Source: Vermamoeba vermiformis
Lineage: Eukaryota; Tubulinea; Echinamoebida
Length of the DNA: 64,000 nucleotides
Reading direction: 5' to 3'
NCBI GenBank assembly: GCA_045837725.1
Contig: JBEWZL010000083.1
Span: forward strand, 221,954 to 285,953
Both the position numbers and the translations under genes were made by a program. Every line of letters begins with the position of its first letter. The first letter of the stretch is position 1. Under the pieces are notes generated by a model, which had not been told where the DNA came from, searched no databases, and saw only the letters and a list, made by a program, of their open reading frames with translations. This document shows positions 24,759-40,200 of the stretch, one piece after another.

Positions 24759-27477
24759 TCTATGTACTTCGTGCGGGCATCTTTTGCAAGCCGAGCAATT
24801 ATTTGTTGCGTGCGCCAGGTCTCAAGACGCTCGCTCTATTCTAAATTAGAATCTAAGGGAAGTAAAAACCCTTTTCTTGAAGCTCAAACCGATGGTATGC
24901 GAATATGGAACTAACAGTTGTAAAATAATGCTTACCTATTTAACCCTTTTAGGTGCCAAATCAGCTTTTAACAAGAAACCAAATCCGCAAATCTGTGTCG
25001 CTGGATCACAAAAACGCTTATATTCGCCTGATAACATTCAGCCTGCGACAGTGTAAGGGCACAAAATTATTATGTGAGTATTTGAATTAATTTGAGACAG
25101 GCCGGGCGCTGGATTTCAGATTTTGTGGAATCAAGTCGTGGATGTGGAAGCCAAGCTTCACTTTATGGAAAATAGGAGTGTCGAAGTTAAACAAGTGTTC
25201 GATCATTTCGTGCAGTCTCTCCTTGCCCAGTACGAGCTCGTGCCTTCTAACGATGTTAAATTGCGCATCGTCCTCGCTTCGCAAATGGTTGGCAGCGGCA
25301 AAACGTTGTTCGGGCGGTCATTTTTATCCGCAGCTTCCAGCAGGCGAGAGGAGTGGCAGCAGTTGTACCAAACAAAAGGCGAAAAGTTCGTTGTGGAAGA
25401 AATTCTAGCCGCCGAACACGTCGAGTTTAACTTATCTAGACTACCCGGCAACTTCACCATTGAACAAGCAACGTCGTTTTTCTTAAACTTGTTGTGCAAT
25501 GCTTTGGTTGGGAAAACTGGTCGCAGTGAAACACCTTTAACTCGTGAAGAGCTTGAGCTACACTGGAACAACCGCGCAAATTTGGTTGTTGACGATATAT
25601 TATCTTATTTTCAACGACGACTGCAGTGCAAGCTATTTATACACCTTGATGAAGTGGATTATGTATTACAAACAGAAGCGGGGGTATGTCACTCCAATGC
25701 TTGACCTATTCATTAATCATCGTTTGCAGTGCATTCCAACTCCTGATGCAATCCAACGTCTGTATGACTTTTGGAGATTGTTCATCAATGCTATTGTTCA
25801 GCATTCTTTGTGTTATTGCTCTGGTCGTTCCCCTTCACTACTGAAGTTGGGCAGAGGGTACTACAGTTCAAGGCTGAATATGGGATCTGCACCTGCAAGT
25901 GTTGCCCCTATCTTCTTTGACAGACTATTTCCCAATAACATTGCTAATACTATCAAACAAAATTATCCCACTGCATTCTCAAGTTCTCATAACAAATTGG
26001 AGGGTAAGTGTGACATAGTGCACAGTTCTATTGCTAACAACAAGCAGAAAAAATCCAGTTACTTGCAGACCAGGTGTACTACTGGACTGCTGGCATTCCA
26101 AGGCTTGTTCATGCAGCCATTGCATATTATCAAAAGAATTACTGTCCAAATGATCAGTCTGCACCAGGTGATTTGGATACACTGATGCCCAAAGATCTGA
26201 TTGCCAAATGGAGCAAATTTGTGGCAGTACTGTTCTATTTCTCCAGCAATTGTTGCTGAGCTAGGAAATTATGCAGCCTTAAAGGACAACCCAGAACTCC
26301 AAAGGCTCTATCTCAAGGTTGCTCAAGATGCCCTTATGGCCACTCCTTATAGCGCTTGACTTGTCACTTGAGCCATCACTTGACATTCTACAACAGCTAT
26401 GGATCCTTGGCATTTACACTGCAAAAACATCTCAGTTACAAGTATGTAACAATTGCCATTCTAATTCAAGCTCCTACTAACTATGGATTTAGTCTGAGCC
26501 AGCAACCTTAACTAGAAGCAGTAACGGAAAAGTATGCATCATATATATTTCTGTAGCCTCCTAACATGACACTTTAGGTTATTCTATACCCAATCCTTCC
26601 AAGGGTAGTCTTTCAGTACCTTACTCAAACACAAGCTCTGAATGACCCAGTATTCAGAACAGTTCCCTCTGATTACTTCAATCCAGAGCCAGTAAGCAAG
26701 CCAGAGAACTGGCTAGAAACAAAGGGAGTGGAGTGCTTTGCTTACAGAATCAAAGACAAATTTCAGCATGTCATTCCAAATCACAAGACAATTGACATAG
26801 ACTACCAGGCAGCCAATCTCTTTCCATTCTTAATGGGCACTTGTCTTGCCAAATCAAAATTTGAGCCACTTAGAAATGCATTCCACCTCCCTAAAATGAT
26901 GAAAGCAGAGTGAGTAACAACTACTGCTAAGAATTAGAACTGACCTTATAGCTCCAGGTCTGAGGCCAAGGAAGGAAGAATTGTGCTGACGCTGAAAACT
27001 GAACTCAACAGTGAAGCACAAGTGGCACAAGCCAATGTTTCACAGTGGAAAACAATTTTGGCTTATGTTGAAACTGGCTTGTACATTCCCTTTGATAAGT
27101 CCTCTTCAGGTGATGCCTATTATTTTTGGAAAAACTCAAGATCAATAGATACTCTTGTGTTTCAATTCAAAGCAGGAATGCAAGCACTGTCACTTTCAAG
27201 CATTTCCACAGAAGTTAACAAAGCTGTTGGCTCACTTCCAAGCACCGTCAGAAAAGCAGTGGTTGTCTTTATTGGAGGTTATTCAGGTGCATTGCAAAAG
27301 TATGCTGTTGCTAACTCCAACTATGCTTGGAAAATCCAAGTCGATAAACTACCTGCCAATGCAAAGTTAAGATCATTAATGGAAGCAAGAAAATTGGATG
27401 TCTTGATTCTAAACGAAAGTGGCCAAGAGCTGCTACTGTCATCATTTGTATTGTCACGAACAGGGTTAAGGCAATAA
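24759..27477 (+). pseudogene. Crinkler-like P-loop effector gene, broken
   Basis: The N-terminal part carries a P-loop NTPase (QMVGSGKTLFGRSFL) with a Walker-B-like strand (CKLFIHLDEVDYVL). Then come YCSGRSPSLLKLGRGYY and YYWTAGIPRLVHAA, a succession typical of Crinkler (CRN)/RHS-type proteins of oomycetes, fungi and other protists. The C-terminal part (FQFKAGMQALSLSS, VVVFIGGYSG) resembles the variable nuclease-like ends of this family. Several normal introns are visible. The frame is interrupted about twice, so it looks like a recently disabled copy and is treated as a fossil. From about 25.7 kb to its end the sequence almost lacks CpG, unlike its 5' part. It lies between the spastin relic and intact spastin. 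Confidence 0.7.
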
Positions 27478-27480
27478 AAC
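25700..27480. other. CpG-depleted segment 1
   Basis: From 25921 to 27480 I count only seven CpG dinucleotides, where a sequence of this GC content should have several tens. The 900 bp before 25700 are CpG-rich (eight in the single line 25261-25320). TpG and CpA are abundant, as expected from decay of methylated CpG. The change falls inside the Crinkler-like gene and ends sharply at its stop. Confidence 0.85.
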
Positions 27481-27517
27481 TATTTTACATTGCATCAATA
27501 ATTCGTGACGATATATC

Positions 27518-29450
<1,933 letters not shown>

Positions 29451-30036
29451 CGTGCTGCGTATTAAATATTAGGCATGAAGAATATTATTTTAGAAAATAC
29501 GAAAAATTTGAACTAATTATTTCCAAAAGGCACCAATAATGCGCCTCTTAAATAGCCGCTCGAACTTATTTTTTTAATGCAAAAATTAATTAATTGTGGT
29601 CACCTCCGTTCTGTAAACTCGTCCCGTAAAACAAATTATCACTTCAGTATTTGATTCTTACCAGATCTTGCATTATGTAGTCTCGTGCTAATTGTCGACA
29701 ATGATTTATTGTCGCCTCGTTAGTGTTAATTCAAGGACTGAGACGCGTGCACTGCAGCAGAGAAACAAAAACTTCCCCGAGAAATTCCAATTTAAAGTCA
29801 ACCCCAACGAAAAAGCTCTCAATTTATTGTTGACAGTAGTCCAATAGGCTCTACTTATATACGAAAACCATATATAGCTCGATGTTCCTAATTTTTAAAC
29901 TAGTTTTGTGTCTCAGGAGTGCCATGTCATAGATGTCAGTTGTCACTCCTCTGGATTTTACGCAGCTAGTGAGTCCGACATCATTATCTATCTTTATAAA
30001 TACGAGTTCTATGCAGCAGAGGTCATATTCTGCAGC
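29451..30036. other. intergenic region between divergent genes
   Basis: This spacer of about 590 bp separates spastin (minus) from the receptor gene (plus) and should contain both promoters. It is AT-rich upstream of spastin. A short open frame overlaps the receptor 5' leader but has no support. No repeat or RNA gene is seen. Confidence 0.5.
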
Positions 30037-33000
30037 ATGAAATTGATCTGGCTTTTGCTTGTTTTGATTTCGTTTCATAACGTGACAGCGGATCCACCTG
30101 CGTTATTAAGCGCCGAATATACAGTGAAAGCGTATCAATCTTTAGACGCAGGTCGTCAAGTAGCTGTTCTAACGGGTAAACTTCACAAACACGTAAACAC
30201 TTTCGATCTCACATTTTGCTTTCTTAGTTTTATTTTATATTAAATAACGTGCTTAATATCATAGCTGCTTCTTATTTTACTTGACCATTACATTTCAAGA
30301 ATATTACAAGGCCGTATGAGGCAAAAAAAATTATTATTTTTAATTGTGTTCGTTATTATCAGGCACATTCGACCAAGATGTGTACGCTAATGCCTCGTGT
30401 ACATCATCCGCGACGAAGACCATTTATACACGATGTTGCACGAATGAAATTCAAACTGATTGCTATCGGAGCGTAAATCCAAACAACAAATGCATAGACT
30501 CGCAAACTAGTGTAAGAGCCGCAAGTCCACGTAAGTCAAGTAATTTTTTATTAATTTTGCAGCGAGTCTGCAATTTCTGACGAATTAAAATGAATTACGT
30601 TGTAATTTGACCTATTTCTTCAGGATCGCAAGGGAAGACGTTCGAATTTCACGTAAAAAATTACGAATTATGCGATTCAGTTATATTTTTGGCGCGGGCT
30701 TTGATCGGCGACCCAGATGTGTTAGTGTCGATCCAATTATCAAATACAAATCCTTCTTTGTCGAGTTATGATTACAAAAGAGAAGGTACGTATTCAATAA
30801 TCCTCATTCCAATAGTAATAACGCACAGAAATTGGCTCCGATGCGTTCTTGCAATGCTGCAGCTCGATCTTGCAAAAAAATCCTAATTGGAACGGTTCAG
30901 TGTTCGTAACAGTGCAATCAAGAACTTACTCCGATGCATATTATGACGCACTAGTCCATGGTATATTTAAAGCAGCTAAAGAAATTTCCAACAAAAATCT
31001 AACTTTCGAAAACAACTTTTTAGACGATCCAGCTCGATTGAGCGTCACTGATTTCTGGTGGCTGAGTATGTACATACTGTACTATCATAGTATTAGTACT
31101 AATACATCTCATGTAGGCCCAGTTCAAATCGAATGTCCCTCGAGCAACCAAACATTCACCACGCGCGCCTGTCAATATTCCGAGCTGTGCATGTTTTTCC
31201 CGCCCTCAGACGATCCGTTGTTCATTTACTTGTCCACTGTCACGTAAGAACAATTTATTACTAGTATTGCTGACTAATTTTGGTATTATTACTAGTTCTC
31301 GAATCTTCTACGGCATTGGCACGATGGTCGATTATAATCCGCGCCAAATCAGTCTTGGACTGGTGACCAAGCTCGTGGACTTGCGATTTGACGTACGTTA
31401 TTATTTCTGTTTGATGCACCATGCATGGGACTCATCATCGCTCACATTGTTGCTAGCCAAATGTGAAATATTTTCCCTTTCCCATCGAGCTGCTGTCAGA
31501 TCCAGACTGCAAAGTTAGTTTTCCAACCGTGATGAATATGCAAGGCCAAGTAAGTGTACCTAAATATAACCAATACCAGTGCTTACGTGTTTCAGCGTAC
31601 CTCAAACTCTCAACCGTTCACTCCACGACCATTGAGCTGCACATTAGAACAGTTTTCAAATGTGACGCGTGGCATTGAGAACGTGATTACTTCGCTCAAG
31701 ACGTCTAATCACACCGTGCAAGCTGTTGTCGATGACCACATGTACAGGGTGAGTGACACGTGTCAAATGAATGACACTTTGTGCCTGATAGTGACATTTG
31801 CATTCACAAGGCCGAGGCATATACCATCAGCAATCCTTGGATCGGTTGTGTTGAGATGGTGCAGCGAGAACTATTGGACGATCGACAGGATCTGACGTAC
31901 ATCAATCAGACGAGATTTTGTTACGCAACGAGCAGCACTTCACAGCGAGTATTTAGACGATCCTTGTTGCAATCGACTGTACGTATTAATGCACAACAAT
32001 AGCGAGGCCTAATCAATTCTCCGTTAGTCTCAGAAACCGAATGTGTTGTGCCCCGCGCGATGTGTCCACAGATATCACGCGCTATTCAATGAACAACGGC
32101 ACAATCAACGCACGATGCAATCACCCGAGTTGTGTTAGAGTGCTTATTGAATAGATATTTACTATTTTTGGCAGCGGAACTAATATTTTGCAACAATTAC
32201 AGCAAAGCCTCGAAGATTTCATTGTGCTGGCCGAGTCAACGGGAGATATATTCAGTGGCTGTTCGAAGAATAGCTTTGCGGTATGATTATACGTCCTATA
32301 TATCGAATAATAGCCTAATGAGTTTCTCAGGCACTGACAGATCCGATCTTCACAAAGGATCCGTGGGCTACATGTGCTGCGACAATTTATCAGACAACAT
32401 GCTCGTCAAAGTAAGTCTATTAAATATTTATGGTGAATTCTCAATTAACAACGGCCAGTTTGGAGTGTCAGTCAAAATTGAGTGTTGAGAACTCGTTGTG
32501 TTTGGGCACAGGTTACTGCTCCATCCCCTGCACGAGTGACGATGCGTGTGGCACTGGTTCGTGCATTTCCGTTCAAAATCAACGCACTTGTCTGTTGTAC
32601 AATCAAAACATCACCGCGGACAGTTTGGCTGCAGCTGATTCCATGCTCACTGTACGTAACAACTGATTAAGATTGATTGTTTGTAAATGGCGTTAATATA
32701 TACTTCCTCTTGCAGTGTTTGCACAACAATTTGGCTCCATTCGCCACCGCATTCATCAGACAAGAGTTGAACATTCCAAGTAAGTGCCGTGTTATCGGTC
32801 TCTAATTCGCAGTCTAATCAATTGCAAACAGTCTCGGCATCGTCCATTGAGTTCAAAAAACGGTTCGGCGAGGCACTGACAGGTGACACGTGTCTGGGTG
32901 TCGGTAGCGTGACTGACGCGCAGCGGGCTAATCAGTCATTGTGCTTGGCTCCCAACTCGTGCAACTGGGCGCAGTGCACTGACAATAGCAGTCCGAACAT

Positions 33001-36000
33001 GTGCTCACGAGGTACGTAGCCGCAGCTGTAAGTGAATATATTTGGTCTCATTCGAAAATTCAGACAACTGCATGGATAGTGCACTGAGTCCCGCGTACTG
33101 TCAAGCATGTTTCGGCAGCAATTGTCGCGAAGTCTCGTCGACTCAGACCTGCAGTTACTATACTATCACTGACGCACAGTCGTGTGATGTCGTCAATGGA
33201 CATTTCAATCCATTACGTCCCGAGCAGCAGCCGTGCATTGCAAAGAACTCGACCGCTGAGTCTTGTTTCCCGCCCACTCTGTGCAGCGAAGAACAACGTA
33301 CCAACAACACGTGCGTACCAGTGTGTTACGTGCCATCGATCACTGACGAGGATGGTTGCGTGAATGCGAGAATAGGCACAATGCAACTAACTTGGTAAGA
33401 GGTCAATTTCATTGTTGTGGAACAAGCTAATTACTGTATTTAGGACCAATTGGACGGTAGACTTTGTGCCCTACGGACTGTGCTCCGATGCCACAATCAA
33501 CTCGCGCCAACAATGCGACAATGCTAGTGCTGGACTAGCAACGTGGTGGTATGTCAAAGTGTTGTGCTCGAGTGACTAGTTTTGCTAACCGAAGGACTTA
33601 GGCCTGGCACGCAATTCACCCACGAAAATTTGCTGACACAAGTCGAGTGCGAGTCAGTGGGTTACTGCTCTCCGTCTGGTCGTGACACTTACAAGGTACG
33701 TCATCTCTTTGCAGCACTTTCAAACATTGCTAATGCTGTTAGGATGTCTGTCTGCGCACCTATTATTGCGATGGCTGTCCCACGTGCACTACACAAGAGT
33801 CGTGCGTGGCGTCAGGGCAGTGCAACAATCCTCTGGGCTGCTACAAAGGCTTCAATGACGACGGCAGCTGTCCCAAAGATGTGACTTGGACACCTGAGGG
33901 CTGTTTTTACGGCAGCTGGAGCGAGTCTCAGTGTGCGGCGGAGAACGGCAGATGGGTCACAAAACGGTACCAAGACCGCGCCAGTTGTTACGCAGCAGGC
34001 AGTGCGTGCGTGGAAACAGTGCAATTGCGCGGATATTGGCGCACAGGCGGTGTAACGTACAAGAACGAGACCGAGTGCATTGAGTGCAACGGGCAGTGGC
34101 AGTCAGTCTATCAATTCCAAGAGGTATCTGACACAAATTGATTCAATTGTTTCTCATTATTCTTTAGGGCCGTTGGAGACCTTCACAATTTACGCCGTAT
34201 TCGTGGACGACGCGAAATTTCACTACAGCTAATACTTGGACTAAAGTTCTGAACTCAAACTTGTTCTACGCCATGTACAGACGTGCCGCAGCTCGACGCT
34301 ACGCCAATATTCTCACGACGAACATTTACTGCCGCTACAGCAAGTTGATCTCGTCGCTGACACCTCTCGCGTGCGATTGCGGTGAAGATCGGCAAGCAAA
34401 TGAGGCGTGTTTTGCGAGCATCACGCAGTCAGTCATGTCCGTCATTCAAGCGTGCAACAACGTGCCCACAGTGTTCAATGTCAGACTAGGGCAATGTCAC
34501 CATCGATGTAAGTGCCGCTGTGTTTGCCTCGAACGATTAATAACCGAGTAAATTGTAGCAATCCTTTGAAAGTCGTTCGAGCGACTGCATGGACATTCCA
34601 GTGTCAGAAGTGCCACAAAAACAATTCTTGCAAAGACATCTGCCCACACTGTCAAGTGTCACTGTCTCACTGTCGCAAGCAGGCAAGGCAGCACAAGTTA
34701 GATTCATCAGGAATGAGCACGGTGTGGCTGTGGGTGAGCTAGTGGGCGACGGTCTGAACATTTCTCCGCCCACCACCGACTTCACTGGCACCATTCAAGT
34801 CTGTTTGATGCTCGCCAATCTCACTGGCAGCGGTGACATGGACATTCGTGTGCTCGACTTGGCCACACCGAATGAGGCCTGGAATCATTTCACACCTCTC
34901 GGACTGAACTTAACATTCACCGACACGTAAGTTGATGCCCGTCGTTATCATTCAAAGAAGTAATTTTAATAATTGTTTTGCAGTATGGCGTGCACGGAGG
35001 TTCCTCAATCAGGATTGGTCATTTTCCCCGTTGGACTGATCGCGGATTGGGAGAGCGCAATATTCATTCAAACACTGCAGCTTGGTGAGATTTTGGTGAT
35101 TTATCTCGGCTCAGGTTTGTACTTGCTCGTGCTGGCAATGACCATTTATCAAATGCACCATCACATCAAAGAACACATGCATCAGCGGACGAAGAAGTTT
35201 TTCAAAGTAGGACGCTTGGGCCTCATGATTTTGATCGTCGTGCTGATTGGTAAGCAATGCATTTGTAATTACTCATATCACTAACGGACTTCAGATCGCT
35301 TCTTGTACTTGATGCTGTTGCCCAACGGCATTCTCGAGCAGTCTCGTGTAGCCGACGTCTTGTTCTCGGAATTACCGGCCATGTTTTATTTGTGCATCTA
35401 CTCGTTGATTGTGTTGCGCTGGTAAGTCTAAGCGATTGTTGCAAGGATGTGAGTGTTTGACACGTGTCACAGGGCTGAAATCTGTCATTTTACTATGACG
35501 CTGAACACGGGCTCATCGTTCAACAAGTTGATGCCAGTCGTCATTGCCGTCAACTCGTTTATTGCCGTGGCCTTTGTGGTGCTGCTCGTCATGTTCTTGG
35601 TGCAGCCAGATAATGTCAACGATGTGCTCAGCTGCGCTTCCAATTTTGAACTGCAAATGACCACTGCAGAGACACTGGCCATTGTTTATCGCGTGGTGTT
35701 CTCCGCATTCTGTTTGACATTCTCAATTCTCTTCGCCGTGTACGGTGCCAAAATTATGCGCATGATTCACGAGTCCAACAAGTTGGCGTTGGAAATTGGC
35801 GCCAAAGACAAAGTGCGACAAAGAAACAGAAAAATTACCACGGTAAGTGCGATTAAAATGATTGAATTAATTGACTAACCCCTTACTCAGCTAATTGTAA
35901 TATCATTGGCGTGCACGTTGTGTCTGTTGGCGCAGTCAGCGTGTTTGCTCTGGATCTCGTTCAACAGCGCGGTCGGTCGCAGTGTGATCGGTGTGCTGGT

Positions 36001-36172
36001 ATTCTTTTACGTCGTTGAACTCGGTCCTGCGATCATTTTCATCTTTTTGTTCAAATCTACGTCAATCTTTGCCAAATTTTCTCGTCGCAAAGGCTGGAAG
36101 AAGAGATCGACTGAAGGAGGCACTGCTTCGCATTCGTATCAACAGTTGACTGAGAACAACAGCAGCAAATAA
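30037..36172 (+). CDS. Cys-rich receptor-like protein with THH1/TOM1-type 7TM domain
   Basis: A signal peptide (MKLIWLLLVLISFHNVTA) begins a very large ectodomain made by about 20 small exons, with dense Cys pairs (SCTSSATKTIYTRCC, CCNR, GDTCLGVGS, AYCQACFGSNC, CDCGEDRQ). From about 34.97 kb seven hydrophobic helices follow: LVIYLGSGLYLLVLAMTIY, LGLMILIVVLI, then ELPAMFYLCIYSLIVLRWAE, which matches the core of THH1/TOM1 and GPR137-like membrane proteins. The cytosolic tail is basic and Ser-rich. Such 7TM proteins sit in endolysosomal or vacuolar membranes in plants. Here a secreted-type, Cys-rich N-terminus suggests a cell-surface sensor. Exon joins in 31.2-32.5 kb are less secure, and a second gene boundary inside cannot be excluded. 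Introns at 31749 and 35422 carry the TGACACGTGTCA palindrome next to a splice site. Confidence 0.68.
31754..31765. repeat. TGACACGTGTCA palindrome (copy 5)
   Basis: An exact copy starts at the sixth base of the intron that begins at 31749, directly after its GTGAG donor. Confidence 0.9.
35458..35469. repeat. TGACACGTGTCA palindrome (copy 6)
   Basis: An exact copy lies at the end of the 51-bp intron 35422-35472, three bases before the exon that encodes the conserved Trp-Ala-Glu of the 7TM domain. Confidence 0.9.
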
Positions 36173-37286
36173 CAACGTTCTTTTTGTACAATAAATCCCG
36201 TATTCTACTGTCAGAACATCCGCGAAGAACTCAATCCGCTAGTAGCTAGCATGGCAATTAGACGAGGCATAAACTCTTAGTTTGGCCATCTGATCTGATC
36301 TCTCCCTTCTGTAATTATGCTTGCAATGACGCTTTAAATATCATAAATAATAAGAAGGTTTTTTTTTTAGTACCATACCTCTCCATAATAGCATGATTGG
36401 ATCAGGCACCATCCGGATTTTATTAAATTAATTCTGTACGGTCGTAAATTTGAAGCTCCAATCCAATTTATGCCCCACAAAAATCGTTCTCACTTTTAAT
36501 AGTTTCATCTCAACGAGCCGTTATTAGCTGTAGAAAAACTTTGATTTGTAGATCTTCATTTGTTCGAGTGTAGCTGCTATATTCGCCGATGTACACCATA
36601 TACAACTGTTGTGCTTGTGCTGCAATGAGGAGGGAGAATGAAGTCGACACGACAACGGGTTACCGTTAAAAATGTAAAATAATTCTGTTGAAGTGCAACA
36701 CGCACCAACAACCATACCAGTGCAGATTCAGTTAATCTAAATACGTACAAAATTAAATTCATTCACCGGGAATAATATTTTACGGTATACAAGGGTTGCG
36801 CAAACTCGATCTAGATCTAGGTAAGCCTTTTGTCCGTGCAACCTTGCTTAAAATCCAAATAATATTTTTCCTGCCTTCAAACATTAACGGGCTTTACAGG
36901 ACAGTATCTGGAATGAAGAACGCAACGCGTGCGGTGAAGAATTATTTTAATTTGTGAACTTGAAGAAAAGTTATAAACGCACATGGCGTTTAACAAGCGT
37001 AACAACATATGACAGGAACGAAAGCTTAATTAATTTTTAATTTTTCAATGGAGAATCTTTTGATTGATGGTTTTCACACGTGAAACTGCGAATTTCCAAC
37101 TAAATTATGTGTACGGTGCACATTACAATATGTACGAGACGAATGACAGCAGAGAAACTACAAAAGAGATTCTCTGGTTTATTGCATTTAATTATTCTTA
37201 ATTACCTCGATCACAGCCACAGAACGTGAGTAAAATTCAATTCCAATGAATCGATTTCTTTTTAACGCTTATTTTAACAGAGTACA
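36173..37286. other. intergenic region, 1.1 kb
   Basis: This is the longest gene-free spacer in the left part of the window. It starts with an AATAAA 18 bp after the receptor stop, has a run of ten T at ~36360, and is AT-rich toward the next start. Short open frames occur on both strands but none has a recognisable or coherent product. I see no RNA gene or repeat family. Confidence 0.5.
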
Positions 37287-40200
37287 ATGCGCTGGGCTCT
37301 ACTTGCTACCGCGATTCTGGCCTGCGCAGTGATCGCCAACTGCGGCCCAGAAAACGACGACTTGGCTCCATTTGGCTACAGAAACCTGAAAACGAACTAC
37401 ACCAACGAAGTGGTTTGGAACGATCCGGTTTACAGCTTCTACTACAAAGTTAACGACCAAATTGTTCTCGAATATTTCTTGGACACTTCTGCGCCGATAT
37501 TCACCAACGCATCCGCTTCTTGGGAGATCGGTGTCAACGATGGCAAAGGAGCTCTGATTGGCTACATTCTGTCGAACTCAGGCCCAAACTATCGCAACCT
37601 TGCCGGCACCGTCACGCGCTTCTATCAGTTCCAAACTGCGGGCATTGTCAGCAACTTCGATTTCGTGCACACGATGAATGGCGACACGGTCAAGTTTACC
37701 TTCAGCTACTACTTCGTTTTGACTCCTACCACCGCTCACAAATACGACATCGAGTTCAGTATCAGAGGCAATACGTTAAAGTTCAACATTTCAGATCCCT
37801 ACACCCCGACTAGCAGCGAGGATTCCTGGTTGGGTTACACACTCGGAGGAACTCGTGAAACGCCGAATCCTACCATCCATAGCATTCCTTATTTGCCAGA
37901 CCCCTTCTTCTCGTTTGATTTTGGCTCGCAACGATTATACGGCTCACATTATTTGGATCGCAGCAAGAGTTATGGTTACCAATTCCGCCCATTCTTCGAC
38001 AAAACTCCGACAAGCGTTCGTGCTAACTATGCTACTTCAGCGGACTTCGGTTTGGCTTTCCCTGGTGACGTTCGTCGTAAGTTTTCAGCATCCGAATTTT
38101 TTTTTTGATTTCGCCAATTATGGAATTGAGTCACTCTTATTACCCGTGGCAAATATAAATATAACTACGAACTATATAAAAATGGGCATTAGTTGTCGCT
38201 TTAACTGCCGAGTTGTGCATAAATTTATTTTTGACAAGCTGACATTGATTCACATTACTAATAATTGATGCACAGGACTTGGCCCCTTGGGTGAAGTTGG
38301 TTATGTAACCGTTAGCGCCGATTTGAAAGACGTGCTCCCATCTCCTTATATCGATCGCATTACTCCGAATTACTTGCCCGATCTAACTGATCGAGTGTTC
38401 TTGGACCTTTGGAATGTCCAGTGCTCCGCTTACGCTGAAAATGGAGTCGACGCTGTACGCAAATGGAAGTCTCCTGCTGATGGACTCGTCAAGATTTCAA
38501 CCATAGCCAGTGATTTGGTGTCAACCGGTGGAAATGGCGTGCTCCTCTATGTCAAGTATAAGGGCGAGATTATTTTATCCCAGCTCCTCGAGAATGGCGC
38601 TTCCAACGTAACTTTATCCGGAGAAGTCAACGTGACAAAAGGTAATAATATCGTGATCCGGATTTGCCAAAGTCCGAGCCACGTGCTTTCGTGTTGCAAT
38701 TTGTGAATCATTCTAACACATTTCTTAAATATCTAGACGATGAACTCTTCTTCCATGTTTACGCTAATGGTGAAATGAACTACGATATGACTTATTGGGA
38801 GATCTCAATTACGATTGGCGCCGAATTATTCTCCTCTATCGGCGAATTCAACTACGTTCAAGGCTACAGAAACTGGTACTACCTCCAGTACTTCCACTCT
38901 AATGACTCCTACGTCGAATTGACCTACGACAACCCGACCTCCTCTTACATCGTAAGTCGAAGTTCACTGAAAATATTCCGAACAGAATCTAACCGCAATT
39001 CTTATTAGGGAACTTTACCTGGTGGCTGGCCTTTAATTAGGTAACTGATAGTGTTATTTGTAAAGCCCTTACTTCACCGCTAACTCTTTTCTTAGTTCAC
39101 AAAACATGCATCCGGGAGTCATTGTCGTTAGTGGCGGTGTTAGCTTCGATTGCTACAGAAAGTTTATTGAAGAATTGACCGAGTTTGGCTTGAAGCGCAT
39201 GAGCATTGCCATTCACTTCTGGCAACAATACGGCTTCGACGTCAAATTGCCTTCTCACTACCCTGCCAGCGAGGCCAGTGGTGGCTCTGAACGCATGAAG
39301 GCTTTGATGGATTCTGCTAAGGGTCTTGGCCATTTGATCTCCTTGCACGAGAACTATGTGGACATGTACACCGACTCGCCATTGTACAACGCGACTCAAT
39401 TAGTCGGTGGTACTCAAAAAGTGAAGGGCTGGTTCAACTCTGTTACAGGACAACAAGCTTGGTTAAGTAAGTGCTGCAAGTGTAGGCTGTACTCGAGACT
39501 AACCAATTTTCAGTCGCCGCCGATTACCAACAGTCCATCGTGACCCCTCAACACGCCAACATCGTTTCTGACTACGCACCCAACGCTGGATTTGAAGACG
39601 TCGACACTTGCGTGGAACCCGATCAATACATTACTTTCGCTGCCAACCGCTTGAACCAACCTTCATACAAAGCCGTCGTTGAGACCAAGAAGAAGTTGTG
39701 GAACAGTAAGTACACCATTTATCTTTGTGGAAATTCGCGCTAACTATGAGCAGTGTTCCGTACAGACTACAAGGGTCCCTTGTTCGGTGAAGGCCGCGAA
39801 ATCTCCAATTTGGAGAACGGATTGTCCCGCTACGACGTATACTTCGCTGGCTACACTGACGGTCACGAGGCTCAAGTTGAAGGCAAGATGGGATCGGCCA
39901 CGCTTCCTGAATTCGCTCAATACATCAACAAGAACAATCAATTCAACAACGGCATGGGCTACATTGGACGCTACATCAACGATGAATCTTTCGCAACTAT
40001 GAAAACCCCCATTGATACCTACGTCTTGGACAGATATCGTGCTCAACAAGTTGCTTTTGGTCACTCAGGCTGGATCTCCTTCTCTGTCAGTCCCGTGTAT
40101 CGCTGGGGCCGTCCTTCGCTTTCGGAGACTCTCACCGAATACCACTTGGCTCGTGGCATGCAGAACAGATACTTCAGCAATGCCACCAAGTCTGTGCAAT

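Noticed and set aside
24759-27477. Crinkler-like gene as an intact host ATPase
   Set aside because: The frame is interrupted about twice and its 3' part is CpG-decayed, so it is recorded as a broken copy.
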